Origin: Pectinophora gossypiella
Taxonomy: Eukaryota > Arthropoda > Insecta > Lepidoptera > Gelechiidae
Length of the DNA stretch: 64,000 bases
Assembly (NCBI RefSeq): GCF_024362695.1
Contig: NC_065405.1
Span: 18,195,900 to 18,259,899 of the forward strand
Direction: 5' to 3'
A program made the position numbers and the translations under genes. The notes under the pieces were generated by a model. That model was not told the origin of the DNA. It ran no database searches and worked only from the letters and a program-made list of their open reading frames with translations. Shown one piece after another: positions 1 through 6,488 of the stretch (the first letter of the stretch is position 1; each line of letters begins with the position of its first letter).

Positions 1-105
1 CGGGCGGGGTACACACGTTTTAGGTATTATATACATAGAATGCGATAAAAAAACATCACCATTACCGTGCTGCGATAAAATTTGCATTCATTAAAATAAC
101 CATAC

Positions 106-273
106 CTTCTAGCGGCGTGGCGCAGTAGACCGGCGGCGCAGGCGGCCCCCCCGCCGGCCGCAGCCACACGCCGTAGCGCCGGCCGGGCCGCAGGCCGCCC
201 ACCAGCGCCTGCCCGGCGCCGCGCGCCGCCTCGTCGCGGACCGCCTCCGCCTCCTCGTCCGCGCGCCACGCGG
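106..273 (-). CDS. Dscam-like exon: FN3, second part
   Basis: Acceptor TGCCTGCTTGCAG in phase 1, donor GAAG|GTATGG in phase 1. It encodes AWRADEEAEAVRDEAARGAG, QALVGGLRPGRRYGVWLRPA and PPVYCATPLE. LxPGRRYxVWL is the FnIII E-F region. Bases 1-105 are intron with no acceptor, so the next exon (FN4) lies outside the window. Confidence 0.9.
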
Positions 274-3200
274 CTGCAAGCAGGCAACGAGCGGTTGGAG
301 CGGGCCGGCCGCGGGCGACGCGGGCCGCGGGCGGGGATACTGACGCGGCGCGGGCGGCGCCGGCACCAGCAGCAGCTGCAGCCGGTCGCGCGGGCCCGCC
401 GCCGACCACGACACGCGCAGCTCGCGCGGGGACACGCTCGCGCAGCTCACGTCGCGCGGCGCTGCCGGTTCTGACGGGATTCGAGATAGAGTTATTCAAA
501 CATTTAAAGATTATAATAATGAAGATGAGATTACATGTGTTTTTTGGTAGGTACCTCCATCCGGAAGGAGCACGATGAGCGCGGGAGAGGTCGGGCCGGC
601 GCCAGCTCGGGTGAAAGCGCGTACGGTGACGTCATACTGTCTTCGCGGGTGCAACTGCAGCCGAAGTTGCAGCGTGCCGCCCCGTGTCACCGCCCGCCCC
701 GACCCCGATGTCCCCTCCTCCTCCTCCCCATCCCCCGGCAGTTCCCCCGGGCCTCCCACGGCCCGCCACTGCACCGCGTACCCCAGCAACTCGCCGTTCC
801 AGGACTCTGGCGCCGGCGGCTGCCGACAGACATTTCCCGTCATTTGACTGGTCGGAATCGACTCGTATGTTATCGATGCCAAACCATAGGAACTCACCGA
901 CCACGAGACTGTTACTTCATTTCCACCCCCGTTGATGACGCGAACGTCTCGCGGGGCTTCCGACGGAGCTGCACAAACATGATTTAATTTTGACTTATGG
1001 CCCTACTACGTTGCAGTTATGAAATGTACGTATATTAATACGTTCGCAGCACCATAACTCAAAAACCAAAAAGAAAACTAAAAAGTGTAACCGTCTTCGA
1101 GCGTGGTGACGAGCAGCGGCGCCGAGGGCGGGGACCGCCCCCCTCGGCCCGCGGCCCGCAGCCGCAGCGAGTAGGCGGCGCCCGGCCGCAGCCCGCCCAG
1201 CACGGCGCACACGCAACCGGCGCCGCACCTGCCACACCCGCCCATCAACACGTCGCCACGACAAATAACAAAGACAAATTAAATCCGATTTTAAAACCTA
1301 AATGATGCCATACTCGGATGCGTCCAGCGGTAGTTCGTCTGGGTCCGCGTGCGAGGCGTGCGGCGGCAGCAGCGTGGGTCGCGCGGAGTACCGCAGGCCG
1401 CTGTCGCCGCGCCAGCGCAGCCGCGCCCACGTGCTGCCGCGGCCCCACAGCCGCAGCTGCTGCGGCGCCGCCGGGGACTCTGATGACATACAATAAAACA
1501 TAAACAAATAAAAACCAATGTATAGAGTTGTGTGAGTTTGCACTCGTTTCGTAAACAAAGACCTAAAGTTATTGCAATAAATAACGATAAACAATCACCT
1601 TCGACGTGCAGGACGAACGATCTCTGGCTGCGTCCGTGAGCGTTGTTTGCGAGGCAACGGTAGTGTCCGGCGTCGCTGGAGTCGAGGCGGCGCGCGCGCA
1701 GCTCGGACCGCAGCGGGCCCGACGCGGCCTGGGACTGGGACACCGTCCACCTGCCGTAGGAAGTAATTTCTAAATTCAATGCGATACACATAAATACATA
1801 AGTCGGGGTAGGCAGAGACTACGGAATTCCACTTACTGCAATCATGACACACCTCTTTCGCTTCTTCAATAATTATCTTCAAAATAATCTTAAATATTGA
1901 TAAACAAGCAACCAGGTTATCGAGCAAGCCGGTAATCGAGGCTCTCCAGCTTTACCAGACGATAATAACATGATTATGTCAACCAGATTCTTCTGCACCG
2001 AGAGCGGGCCTCACCGGTCGGCGCCGACCCCGCCCCCGTCCCGCGTCCACGTGACGCTGAGCGGCGCGGCGCCGCGCACGACGCACCACAGCGCACACTC
2101 AGAACTCGGAGCGCTCACGCAAGATACGTTCACAGTCTCATTCGACGATTCCACTAGTGCTGGTTCTGGAAGGCAATATTAATCAAATTGAGAGAGACAT
2201 AAGAGAGACAACTACAAATCACAACACTACGGTCACTGATCTCATTATAAATGGCATTGGTGTTAATAAAATAAAACAACATGATAATAAGTAACGGGTC
2301 GTATACCCAGGTCTTTTTACCGCAAAGCAATAAAAAGGTGCGTACCCAGTGGGATTTGGCGGTGCAGTATATACGATTGTCTTCGTTCTAACGTTCGCGG
2401 CGAAATAGTTCGGTCCGCCCCGTCCCGTCGTCTGCTCAGATCTTTACGATAAAATATCGCCTATCCGCGAGGAATTATAAATGGCCTTCTGTATTCAGCA
2501 TAAGATGCTACTATGTTAATTATAACTGTTCACCTACCATAGATGGTAAGGTTAATGATCTTGATCAGCGGCGGTCCGACGCTATTATCTGCGCTGCAGC
2601 GATAGAGGCCGCGGTCGGCGGGCGTGGCGGATGGCAGCCACAAATCCTGGGCGGCGCCGACCGCGGACGAGGCGGCGCCTCCCAGCGCGTGCCAGTCGCC
2701 GCAGCCGGCGTGGTTGCTCGGCACAGTGCACGGCCGTCGCCGCTGCCACGCCACGGTCGGCGTCGGCTGGCCGCTGGCCGCACACTGGACGCGCAGCTCC
2801 GCGCCCGCGGCCACGCCCGCGTCCATCGGCTCGTGCGTCCACACCGGCGGAACTAAACAACGCACGTTGCTGGAGAAGTACGAGCGATTATGAGTGCGTG
2901 GGATGCAATCGTATTGTCACCTTTGACGTTGAGCGTGGCAGTGTAGTCGACGCTGGCGGCGCGGTTGGTGACGCGGCACGTGTAGTTGCCGCTGTGCTGC
3001 GCCGTCAGCTCGGCGAACTTCAGCATAGAGAAGTCTTCCATGCTTGTCTCTTCTATCTGAACACAGGAATTTTATCACGCGTACAGTTACGGGCACAGAT
3101 ATCTCTACGTACTCTCGTCCATATCTATAGGTAATCATTTTGTGACATATCTGTTATTTGTTCCTTAGTGGTATATATTTTTTGGGAACACGCAGTTTCT

Positions 3201-6200
3201 TAAACAATTATAATATGTAAGGTATGATGAGGTGTTTTGCGTGTGACGTCCGTACGTGCAGGTGTCGCGGCAGCGGCGCGGCGTCCTTGAGCCAGGCGAA
3301 GGAGAGCGGCCGCTCGCCCGCCACCACACCGCACAGCACGCGCGGCCGCGCGCCCGCCGACAGCTCCGGGGAGAACGAGAACGGGGAGATCTGCGGCGGG
3401 CCTGCGGGGAAACCCGACCTATTTAATTCATAAGAATTACTAAAATTAGATGAGATATGAGAACGAATATCGAGGTTGGTGAGACGTTTCTTTTTACAAT
3501 TAAGCACCTATTGCTATCCCTGCCCATTTTCCGGAGGTAGTATACTTACTGAGGACAAGCACGTGAACGTCGGCGCTGGCGCTGGCCCCGGCGGGCGCGG
3601 CGGCGACGCACGTGTAGAGGCCGGCGTCGTGCGGCGCGGCGGGCCGCAAGGCCAGCGCGCCGCCCGCCGCCGCCACGCGGCCCGCCGCGCCGACGCGCTC
3701 CGCCGCGCCGCCCGCGCCGCCCGCGCCGCGCCACCACCACACCGCGCTGCACAACCTCACTCATACGTCACCGCGACATCGTTTCAATTTTCATTAAATA
3801 AATTAACCGGGCGATGTACCGACCTGATGGGATACCCGGCGTAAGGACATAGTATGGTAGCGTTCTCTCCCGCCAACACGCGCTGCGGCGGCAATGTGCG
3901 CACCATCGGCGGACCTAAAGATGCGACGTGTACTTAATTTATTAAGATAAATAATCTTTGCGTTACTAACCACATTCGATACGACTCGCTGATTGGTTGA
4001 ATTCGAATTTTTCAGCGCTTCTGAGCTCACCGTATATGTTGAGGCGCGCGGAGTGGTCGGCGTGTCCGAGGCGGTTGGCCGCGCGGCACGTGTAGCGGCC
4101 GCCGTCCTCGGGCGCCGCCGCGGTCACGTTAAGCGTTGACGCTGTCTCGCTTTCGTCCAGCGCCTCCTCGCTAATCGAGTATCTGTTTACATAGAACATT
4201 TATTTATTATTTATAACATAACATAACCTCGCAAGTATATTCCTAATGGAACTTAAATTTCTTGAGGTAAGTACATAAAATTTATCGCTATTCGATCTGA
4301 GTACCCACGTTTCACCGAGTTTTCTGTTAGACGAACGTAATAGGTGGTTATAAAATATTCTAATTATCGAACTAATAATAAAAATATCCCCCTACCTGTG
4401 AGGCATGCCCGTGGCTTCGAGCGCAACCCCGTCGCGGCTCCAGGAGAACCGCGGCCGCGGCGCGCCTCCCGCCGTGCAGCGCAGTGACACGCGAGCGCCC
4501 GCACGTAGCGCCTGCTCGATGAACGTGTAGCGTAACTCCGGCGACGCCTCTGATCACATCAGACATTATCATTTCAGACATTAACCATGACACTTATCTG
4601 CTCGCTAAGTGTATCGAGTGCAAGATTACGAACCGGCCAACCGCAGCTCCGCAGTGGCGAGCTGCACATCTGTGCCGCTCGTGGCTTCGCACTGCCAGAA
4701 GCCGCGCGTGGCGGGCGAGGCGCGCAGCAGCAGCGCGGCGCCGGCCGCGGCCGCGTGTGCGCCCAGCGCTGCCAGCGTGGCCGGCGCGCCCTGGTGCAGC
4801 CACGCCAGCGTCGCAGCCGCGTCCTCCGCACGGCATTCGAGTCGCACCGCATCGCCGCCGCGCGCCACCTGGTTATTTTGTATCGTAAATACTAGTCGTT
4901 AGTGAGTAGAACGAGTTAAACGTGCGCTAAGTCCGGTCGGATACTAACCGTTAACTGCGGCACGAGCTTGAGCCTAATAGGTGCGGTGACGGTGAGCGCG
5001 ACTCGGGCGGTGGCGTCCCCGCGGCTCGTGGCGGCGCGGCAGGTCCAGCCGCCCGCGGCCGCGGCGGCCACGCGCGCCCAGCACAGCGCCGCGCCGCCGC
5101 GCCACAGCCAGCCGCCCGCCTCCGCCGCCGCCTGCACGCGCCCGCCGCGCCCGCGGTACCAGCTGCGGACACACACACGTGGAGCGTGCCATACCACTAC
5201 AGCGGCCCGCCTGGCGCGTGTCACTCACGTGTAGTGCGGCGGCGGCAGCAGCGGCGCGGCGCACGGCAGGCACACGGCGGCACCGGCGCGCGCCCGCACT
5301 GGGCCGCTTGTGGCCGACAGCCGCGACGCCGCAGCGTCTGCACTCACTGACATTATGACGTTTGTTTTATTACTCTAATAAAGAGCTACTCGTTTAAACT
5401 TGTAGTAGTGTAATGCACCGAAGTTGAGCTGCAGGTCTGGCGAGCGCGGCCCGGCGGGTGGCTGGCACGCGTACCGCTGACCAAGCACCGCGCTCGACAC
5501 CAGCAACCACTCACCGCGCTCGCCCGCAGATATGTACTCGGATTCTGTTGGATACAAACAATCATTATTTATGGCCGTAAACCCTAACGGGGTGAGCAAA
5601 AAACATTTAGTAAGTAAATTGCAGACAATTGTCGAAAGATAAATTATGGCTAACTTATTGAAAGATAGACAGTTTCTTTGATGAAAAATGCTAACTTATT
5701 AAAATATAAGGCATAAGAAAAATGAATAATATAATGAACCTGGAGTAGGCGTAGAAACTTCGAGTGGCGAATCATTTCTCCACCAGCGCACGGCGTCGTC
5801 GGCGTGGTCGGCGCCGACAAGTTGACCCACGCAGTGCAGCGCCGCCATGCCACTCGCCTGAGTCGTTTCCGCTTCTACACGTGTCGGTTCTACGCTCCAT
5901 ACTGAATATGACAAGTTTTATGTTTCATGTAATCCGTTTGCGGCGGAAGGCGAGAGGGAAACCACTGTTCTATTTTTCCCTAAAAAGTAGCATGGAAAAT
6001 GCTACACTGACAAGAGCGTGGCTCTTAAATTGATGATGATAATCCGTTATAGAATGTAAGAGTGGAGGGGTGACATACAGTCTATATAACGCCAAGTTTG
6101 GTATATGTACAAAACTGACCGGGCGAGAGAGTGAGCGGCGCGGAGACGACCGCCCCGCGGCTGTTGTGCGCCCGGCAGCGCACCGTGAGCGCCGCGCCCG

Positions 6201-6488
6201 CGCCCGCCCGCACCAGCAGCGAGCCGTTGTCCGACACCACTCTGAACATATTATGTCGTTGAAGATCTTACAAATGTTCTTAGACTCAACTTTACTCATT
6301 CATCTTCCATGAGAAGAACGCACCTATTAGCGTCGGCGGGCAGTGGCGCGTAATCGGCGCCGACCCAGCCCAGTGTCGGCGCCGGATGCCCAGATGCGCG
6401 GCATGTGGCGTGCTGGCCGGCGCCGACTGTCCGCGCGCTGACCGTTGGTGTTTCCAGCCACGCCTGTCCCTTCTCCCACTCACCACCG
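106..6488 (-). CDS. Dscam-like: Dscam-family Ig/FnIII cell-adhesion receptor, partial (22 exons, Ig1-Ig9 and FN1-FN3)
   Basis: This is a homophilic-type neuronal adhesion receptor of the Dscam family, acting at the cell surface. Twenty-two exons join in one frame with consistent phases (3,569 nt: one base, 1,189 codons, one base). Approximate domains in the visible protein are Ig1 1-95, Ig2 96-192, Ig3 192-302, Ig4 303-380, Ig5 381-482, Ig6 483-578, Ig7 579-672, Ig8 673-777, Ig9 778-878, FN1 879-979, FN2 980-1092 and FN3 1093-1190. Each Ig domain keeps its Cys-Trp-Cys core. Dscam hallmarks include FIEQALRAG in Ig5, LCPYAGYPI in Ig6, SGNYTCRVTN in Ig7, DNSVGPPLIKIINLTI in Ig8 and WNGELLGY in FN2. 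Ig5 resembles fly Dscam2 more than Dscam1 (family knowledge). The N-terminal signal exon and everything from FN4 on are outside the visible exons. The exact paralog is not settled. Confidence 0.93.
274..344 (-). other. 71-bp micro-intron inside FN3
   Basis: A GC-rich intron, GTCAGT...TTGCAG, inferred because the FN3 protein pattern changes reading frame exactly across it. Its length is not a multiple of three, so retention would shift the frame. Confidence 0.8.
345..470 (-). CDS. Dscam-like exon: FN3, first part
   Basis: Acceptor AATCCCGTCAG in phase 1, donor GCCGC|GTCAGT in phase 1. It encodes PAAPRDVSCASVSPRELRVS then WSAAGPRDRLQLLLVPAP. The N-G-x-x-x-x-Y loop is shortened. The end is set by a 71-nt GC-rich intron after which the frame changes and the domain resumes. 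Confidence 0.85.
555..819 (-). CDS. Dscam-like exon: FN2, second part
   Basis: Acceptor TGTCGGCAG in phase 0, donor TGGAG|GTACCT in phase 1. It encodes PPAPESWNGELLGYAVQWRA, a Gly/Glu-rich loop, then LHPRRQYDVTVRAFTRAGAG. WNGELLGY and YDVTVRAFTRAGAGP are classic Dscam FN2 motifs. Confidence 0.92.
820..897 (-). other. 78-bp in-frame, stop-free intron inside FN2
   Basis: GTGAGT...CGGCAG, 26 codons long, phase 0, no in-frame stop. Retention would add 26 residues between the B-strand Trp and the PPAPESWNGE loop. Confidence 0.8.
898..968 (-). CDS. Dscam-like exon: FN2, first part
   Basis: A 71-nt exon, acceptor TTTGTGCAG in phase 1, donor TGGTCG|GTGAGT in phase 0. It encodes PSEAPRDVRVINGGGNEVTV then SWS. 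The following intron (820-897) is 78 nt and open in frame, so the exon boundary rests on strong GTGAGT/CGGCAG signals and on the FnIII pattern W-x-P-P-x-P. Confidence 0.85.
1092..1228 (-). CDS. Dscam-like exon: FN1, second half
   Basis: Acceptor TGTGGCAG (poor pyrimidine tract) in phase 2, donor GACG|GTTACA (weak) in phase 1. It encodes VLGGLRPGAAYSLRLRAAGR and SAPLLVTTLED. LxPGxxYxLRLRAAG is the typical E-F region of FnIII. Weak splice sites lower confidence in the exact ends, but frame and domain continue on both sides. Confidence 0.85.
1314..1479 (-). CDS. Dscam-like exon: FN1, first half
   Basis: Acceptor GTCATCAG in phase 1, donor CATCCGA|GTATGG in phase 2. It encodes SPAAPQQLRLWGRGSTWARL and RWRGDSGLRYSARP. 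The Pro-x-x-Pro start and the B-strand Trp of FnIII are present. The usual Asn-Gly-x-Ile/Leu-x-x-Tyr loop after the Trp is missing. Confidence 0.85.
1599..1750 (-). CDS. Dscam-like exon: Ig9, second half
   Basis: Acceptor CTACGGCAG in phase 2, donor GAAG|GTGATT in phase 1. It encodes WTVSQSQAASGPLRSELRAR then DSSDAGHYRCLANNAHGRSQ and ends VLHVE. This last Ig domain before the fibronectin block corresponds to Dscam Ig9. Confidence 0.92.
1783..1870 (+). repeat. Dispersed repeat, family A, copy in the Dscam-like intron between Ig9 halves
   Basis: The segment GGGGTAGGCAGAGACTACGG and the following GAATTCCA match the other family A copies. It fills part of the 264-bp intron, so the family has inserted within the gene. 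Confidence 0.6.
2015..2165 (-). CDS. Dscam-like exon: Ig9, first half
   Basis: Acceptor TTGCCTTCCAG in phase 1, donor GACCG|GTGAGG in phase 2. It encodes PALVESSNETVNVSCVSAPS and ECALWCVVRGAAPLSVTW. The B-strand Cys is probably the one in ALWCVV, so the two Cys before it are additional. NET and NVS are possible glycosylation sites. Confidence 0.9.
2538..2852 (-). CDS. Dscam-like exon: Ig8 (whole domain)
   Basis: At 315 nt this is the largest exon in the window; acceptor TTGTTTAG in phase 1, donor TATG|GTAGGT in phase 1. It encodes PPVWTHEPMDAGVAAGAELR, VQCAASGQPTPTVAWQRR, DRGLYRCSADNSVGPPLIKI and INLTIY. A single-exon Ig8 fits Dscam. The long C-D region contains two extra Cys (CTVPSNHAGC) that could form an additional disulphide. 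Confidence 0.93.
2921..3056 (-). CDS. Dscam-like exon: Ig7, second half
   Basis: Acceptor TGTTCAG in phase 0, donor AAAG|GTGACA in phase 1. It encodes EDFSMLKFAELTAQHSGNYT then CRVTNRAASVDYTATLNVKG. NYT is a glycosylation sequon overlapping the Tyr-x-Cys motif. Confidence 0.93.
3256..3401 (-). CDS. Dscam-like exon: Ig7, first half (position of Dscam1 variable exon 9)
   Basis: Acceptor TTTCCCCGCAG in phase 1, donor CTGCAC|GTACGG in phase 0. It encodes PPQISPFSFSPELSAG, RVLCGVVAGERPLSFAWLKD. Ig7 is the third hypervariable domain of Dscam1 and is alternative (A/B) in fly Dscam2. Here it is split over two constitutive-looking exons with no second copy. Confidence 0.92.
3550..3746 (-). CDS. Dscam-like exon: Ig6, second half
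   Basis: Acceptor TTGTGCAG in phase 2, donor CTCA|GTAAGT in phase 1. It encodes AVWWWRGAGGAGGAAERVG, a Gly/Ala-rich middle, and HDAGLYTCVAAAPAGASASA. GC content is extreme and the protein is low-complexity, but the Trp and F-strand Cys are kept. Confidence 0.9.
3824..3914 (-). CDS. Dscam-like exon: Ig6, first half
   Basis: A 91-nt exon, acceptor TCTTTAG in phase 1, donor ATCAG|GTCGGT in phase 2. It encodes PPMVRTLPPQRVLAGENATI and LCPYAGYPI. The Cys-Pro-x-Ala-Gly-Tyr-Pro-Ile motif is characteristic of Dscam Ig6. Confidence 0.93.
4031..4182 (-). CDS. Dscam-like exon: Ig5, second half
   Basis: Acceptor TAAACAG in phase 2, donor TACG|GTGAGC in phase 1. It encodes TASTLNVTAAAPEDGGRYTC and NRLGHADHSARLNIYG. 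The LNIYG linker is typical of the Ig5-Ig6 junction in Dscam. NVT is a possible glycosylation site. Confidence 0.93.
4296..4360 (+). repeat. Dispersed repeat, family F, in the Dscam-like Ig5 intron
   Basis: CTGAGTACCCACGTTTCACC followed by TTAGACGAACGTAATAGGTG pairs with 29935-30005. Confidence 0.55.
4396..4549 (-). CDS. Dscam-like exon: Ig5, first half
   Basis: Acceptor GATCAG in phase 1, donor CCTCACAG|GTAGGG in phase 2. It encodes PELRYTFIEQALRAGARVSL then RCTAGGAPRPRFSWSRDG. The TFIEQALRAG segment is very close to the start of this domain in fly Dscam2-type proteins and is the best single family match in the gene. Confidence 0.93.
4634..4868 (-). CDS. Dscam-like exon: Ig4 (whole domain)
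   Basis: Acceptor AACCAG in phase 0, donor GCCG|GTTCGT in phase 1. It encodes RGGDAVRLECRAED, LAWLHQG and RGFWQCEATSG, a complete short Ig domain with Cys-Trp-Cys. A single-exon Ig4 fits the Dscam layout. Confidence 0.92.
4949..5162 (-). CDS. Dscam-like exon: Ig3, second half, and linker to Ig4
   Basis: Acceptor TCCGCAG in phase 2, donor TTAACG|GTTAGT in phase 0. It encodes WYRGRGGRVQAAAEAGG, GGWTCRAATSRGDAT and the linker VTAPIRLKLVPQLT. Five Ala then GlyGly precede Trp-Thr-Cys where most Ig domains have Asp-x-Gly-x-Tyr-x-Cys. Confidence 0.9.
5229..5346 (-). CDS. Dscam-like exon: Ig3, first half (position of Dscam1 variable exon 6)
   Basis: Acceptor TGTCAG in phase 1, donor CTACAC|GTGAGT in phase 2. 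It encodes LSATSGPVRARAGAAVCLPC and PPPHYT, running into Trp-Tyr of the next exon. This corresponds to the Dscam1 exon 6 cassette but is single copy; the flanking introns are only 72 and 66 bp. Confidence 0.9.
5419..5544 (-). CDS. Dscam-like exon: Ig2, second half
   Basis: Acceptor ATCCAACAG in phase 1, donor TTCG|GTGCAT in phase 1. It encodes GEWLLVSSAVLGQRYACQPP and PDLQLNF, matching the F and G strands of Dscam Ig2. Confidence 0.9.
5740..5901 (-). CDS. Dscam-like exon: Ig2, first half (position of Dscam1 variable exon 4)
   Basis: This is a symmetrical 162-nt exon, phase 1 to phase 1 (acceptor ATTCAG, donor CCAG|GTTCAT). It encodes MAALHCVGQLVGAD and AVRWWRNDSPLEV, giving the Ig2 Cys and Trp and an NDS sequon. 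In insect Dscam1 this half-domain is a cassette of many alternative exons. Only one copy is present here, and both flanking introns (195 and 218 bp) are too short to hide more. Confidence 0.92.
6120..6241 (-). CDS. Dscam-like exon: Ig1, second half
   Basis: It enters in phase 2 (completing an Arg codon) after acceptor TTCAG and leaves in phase 1 at CCCG|GTCAGT. It encodes VVSDNGSLLVRAG and LTVRCRAHNSRG, the F-strand Cys region of Ig1. NGS is a possible N-glycosylation site. The usual Asp-x-Gly-x-Tyr before the Cys is replaced by a Gly/Ala-rich stretch. Confidence 0.9.
6324..6488 (-). CDS. Dscam-like exon: Ig1, first half
   Basis: It encodes GGEWEKGQAWLETP, then ATCRASGHPAPTLGW, with the B-strand Cys and C-strand Trp of the first Ig domain. 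The donor is AATAG|GTGCGT, phase 2. The start given uses acceptor TTAG|C, which needs a phase 2 upstream exon. A second acceptor, CATAG|TA at 6501/6502, has a better pyrimidine tract and would suit a phase 1 upstream exon. The reading frame stays open further upstream without an ATG. Confidence 0.85.

Noticed and set aside
575..987. Plus-strand ORFs over FN2
   Set aside because: They are antisense of FN2; the minus strand has the FnIII motifs and matching splice phases.
1970..2182. Plus-strand ORF over the Ig9 exon
   Set aside because: It is the antisense shadow of a well-supported minus-strand exon (2015-2165).
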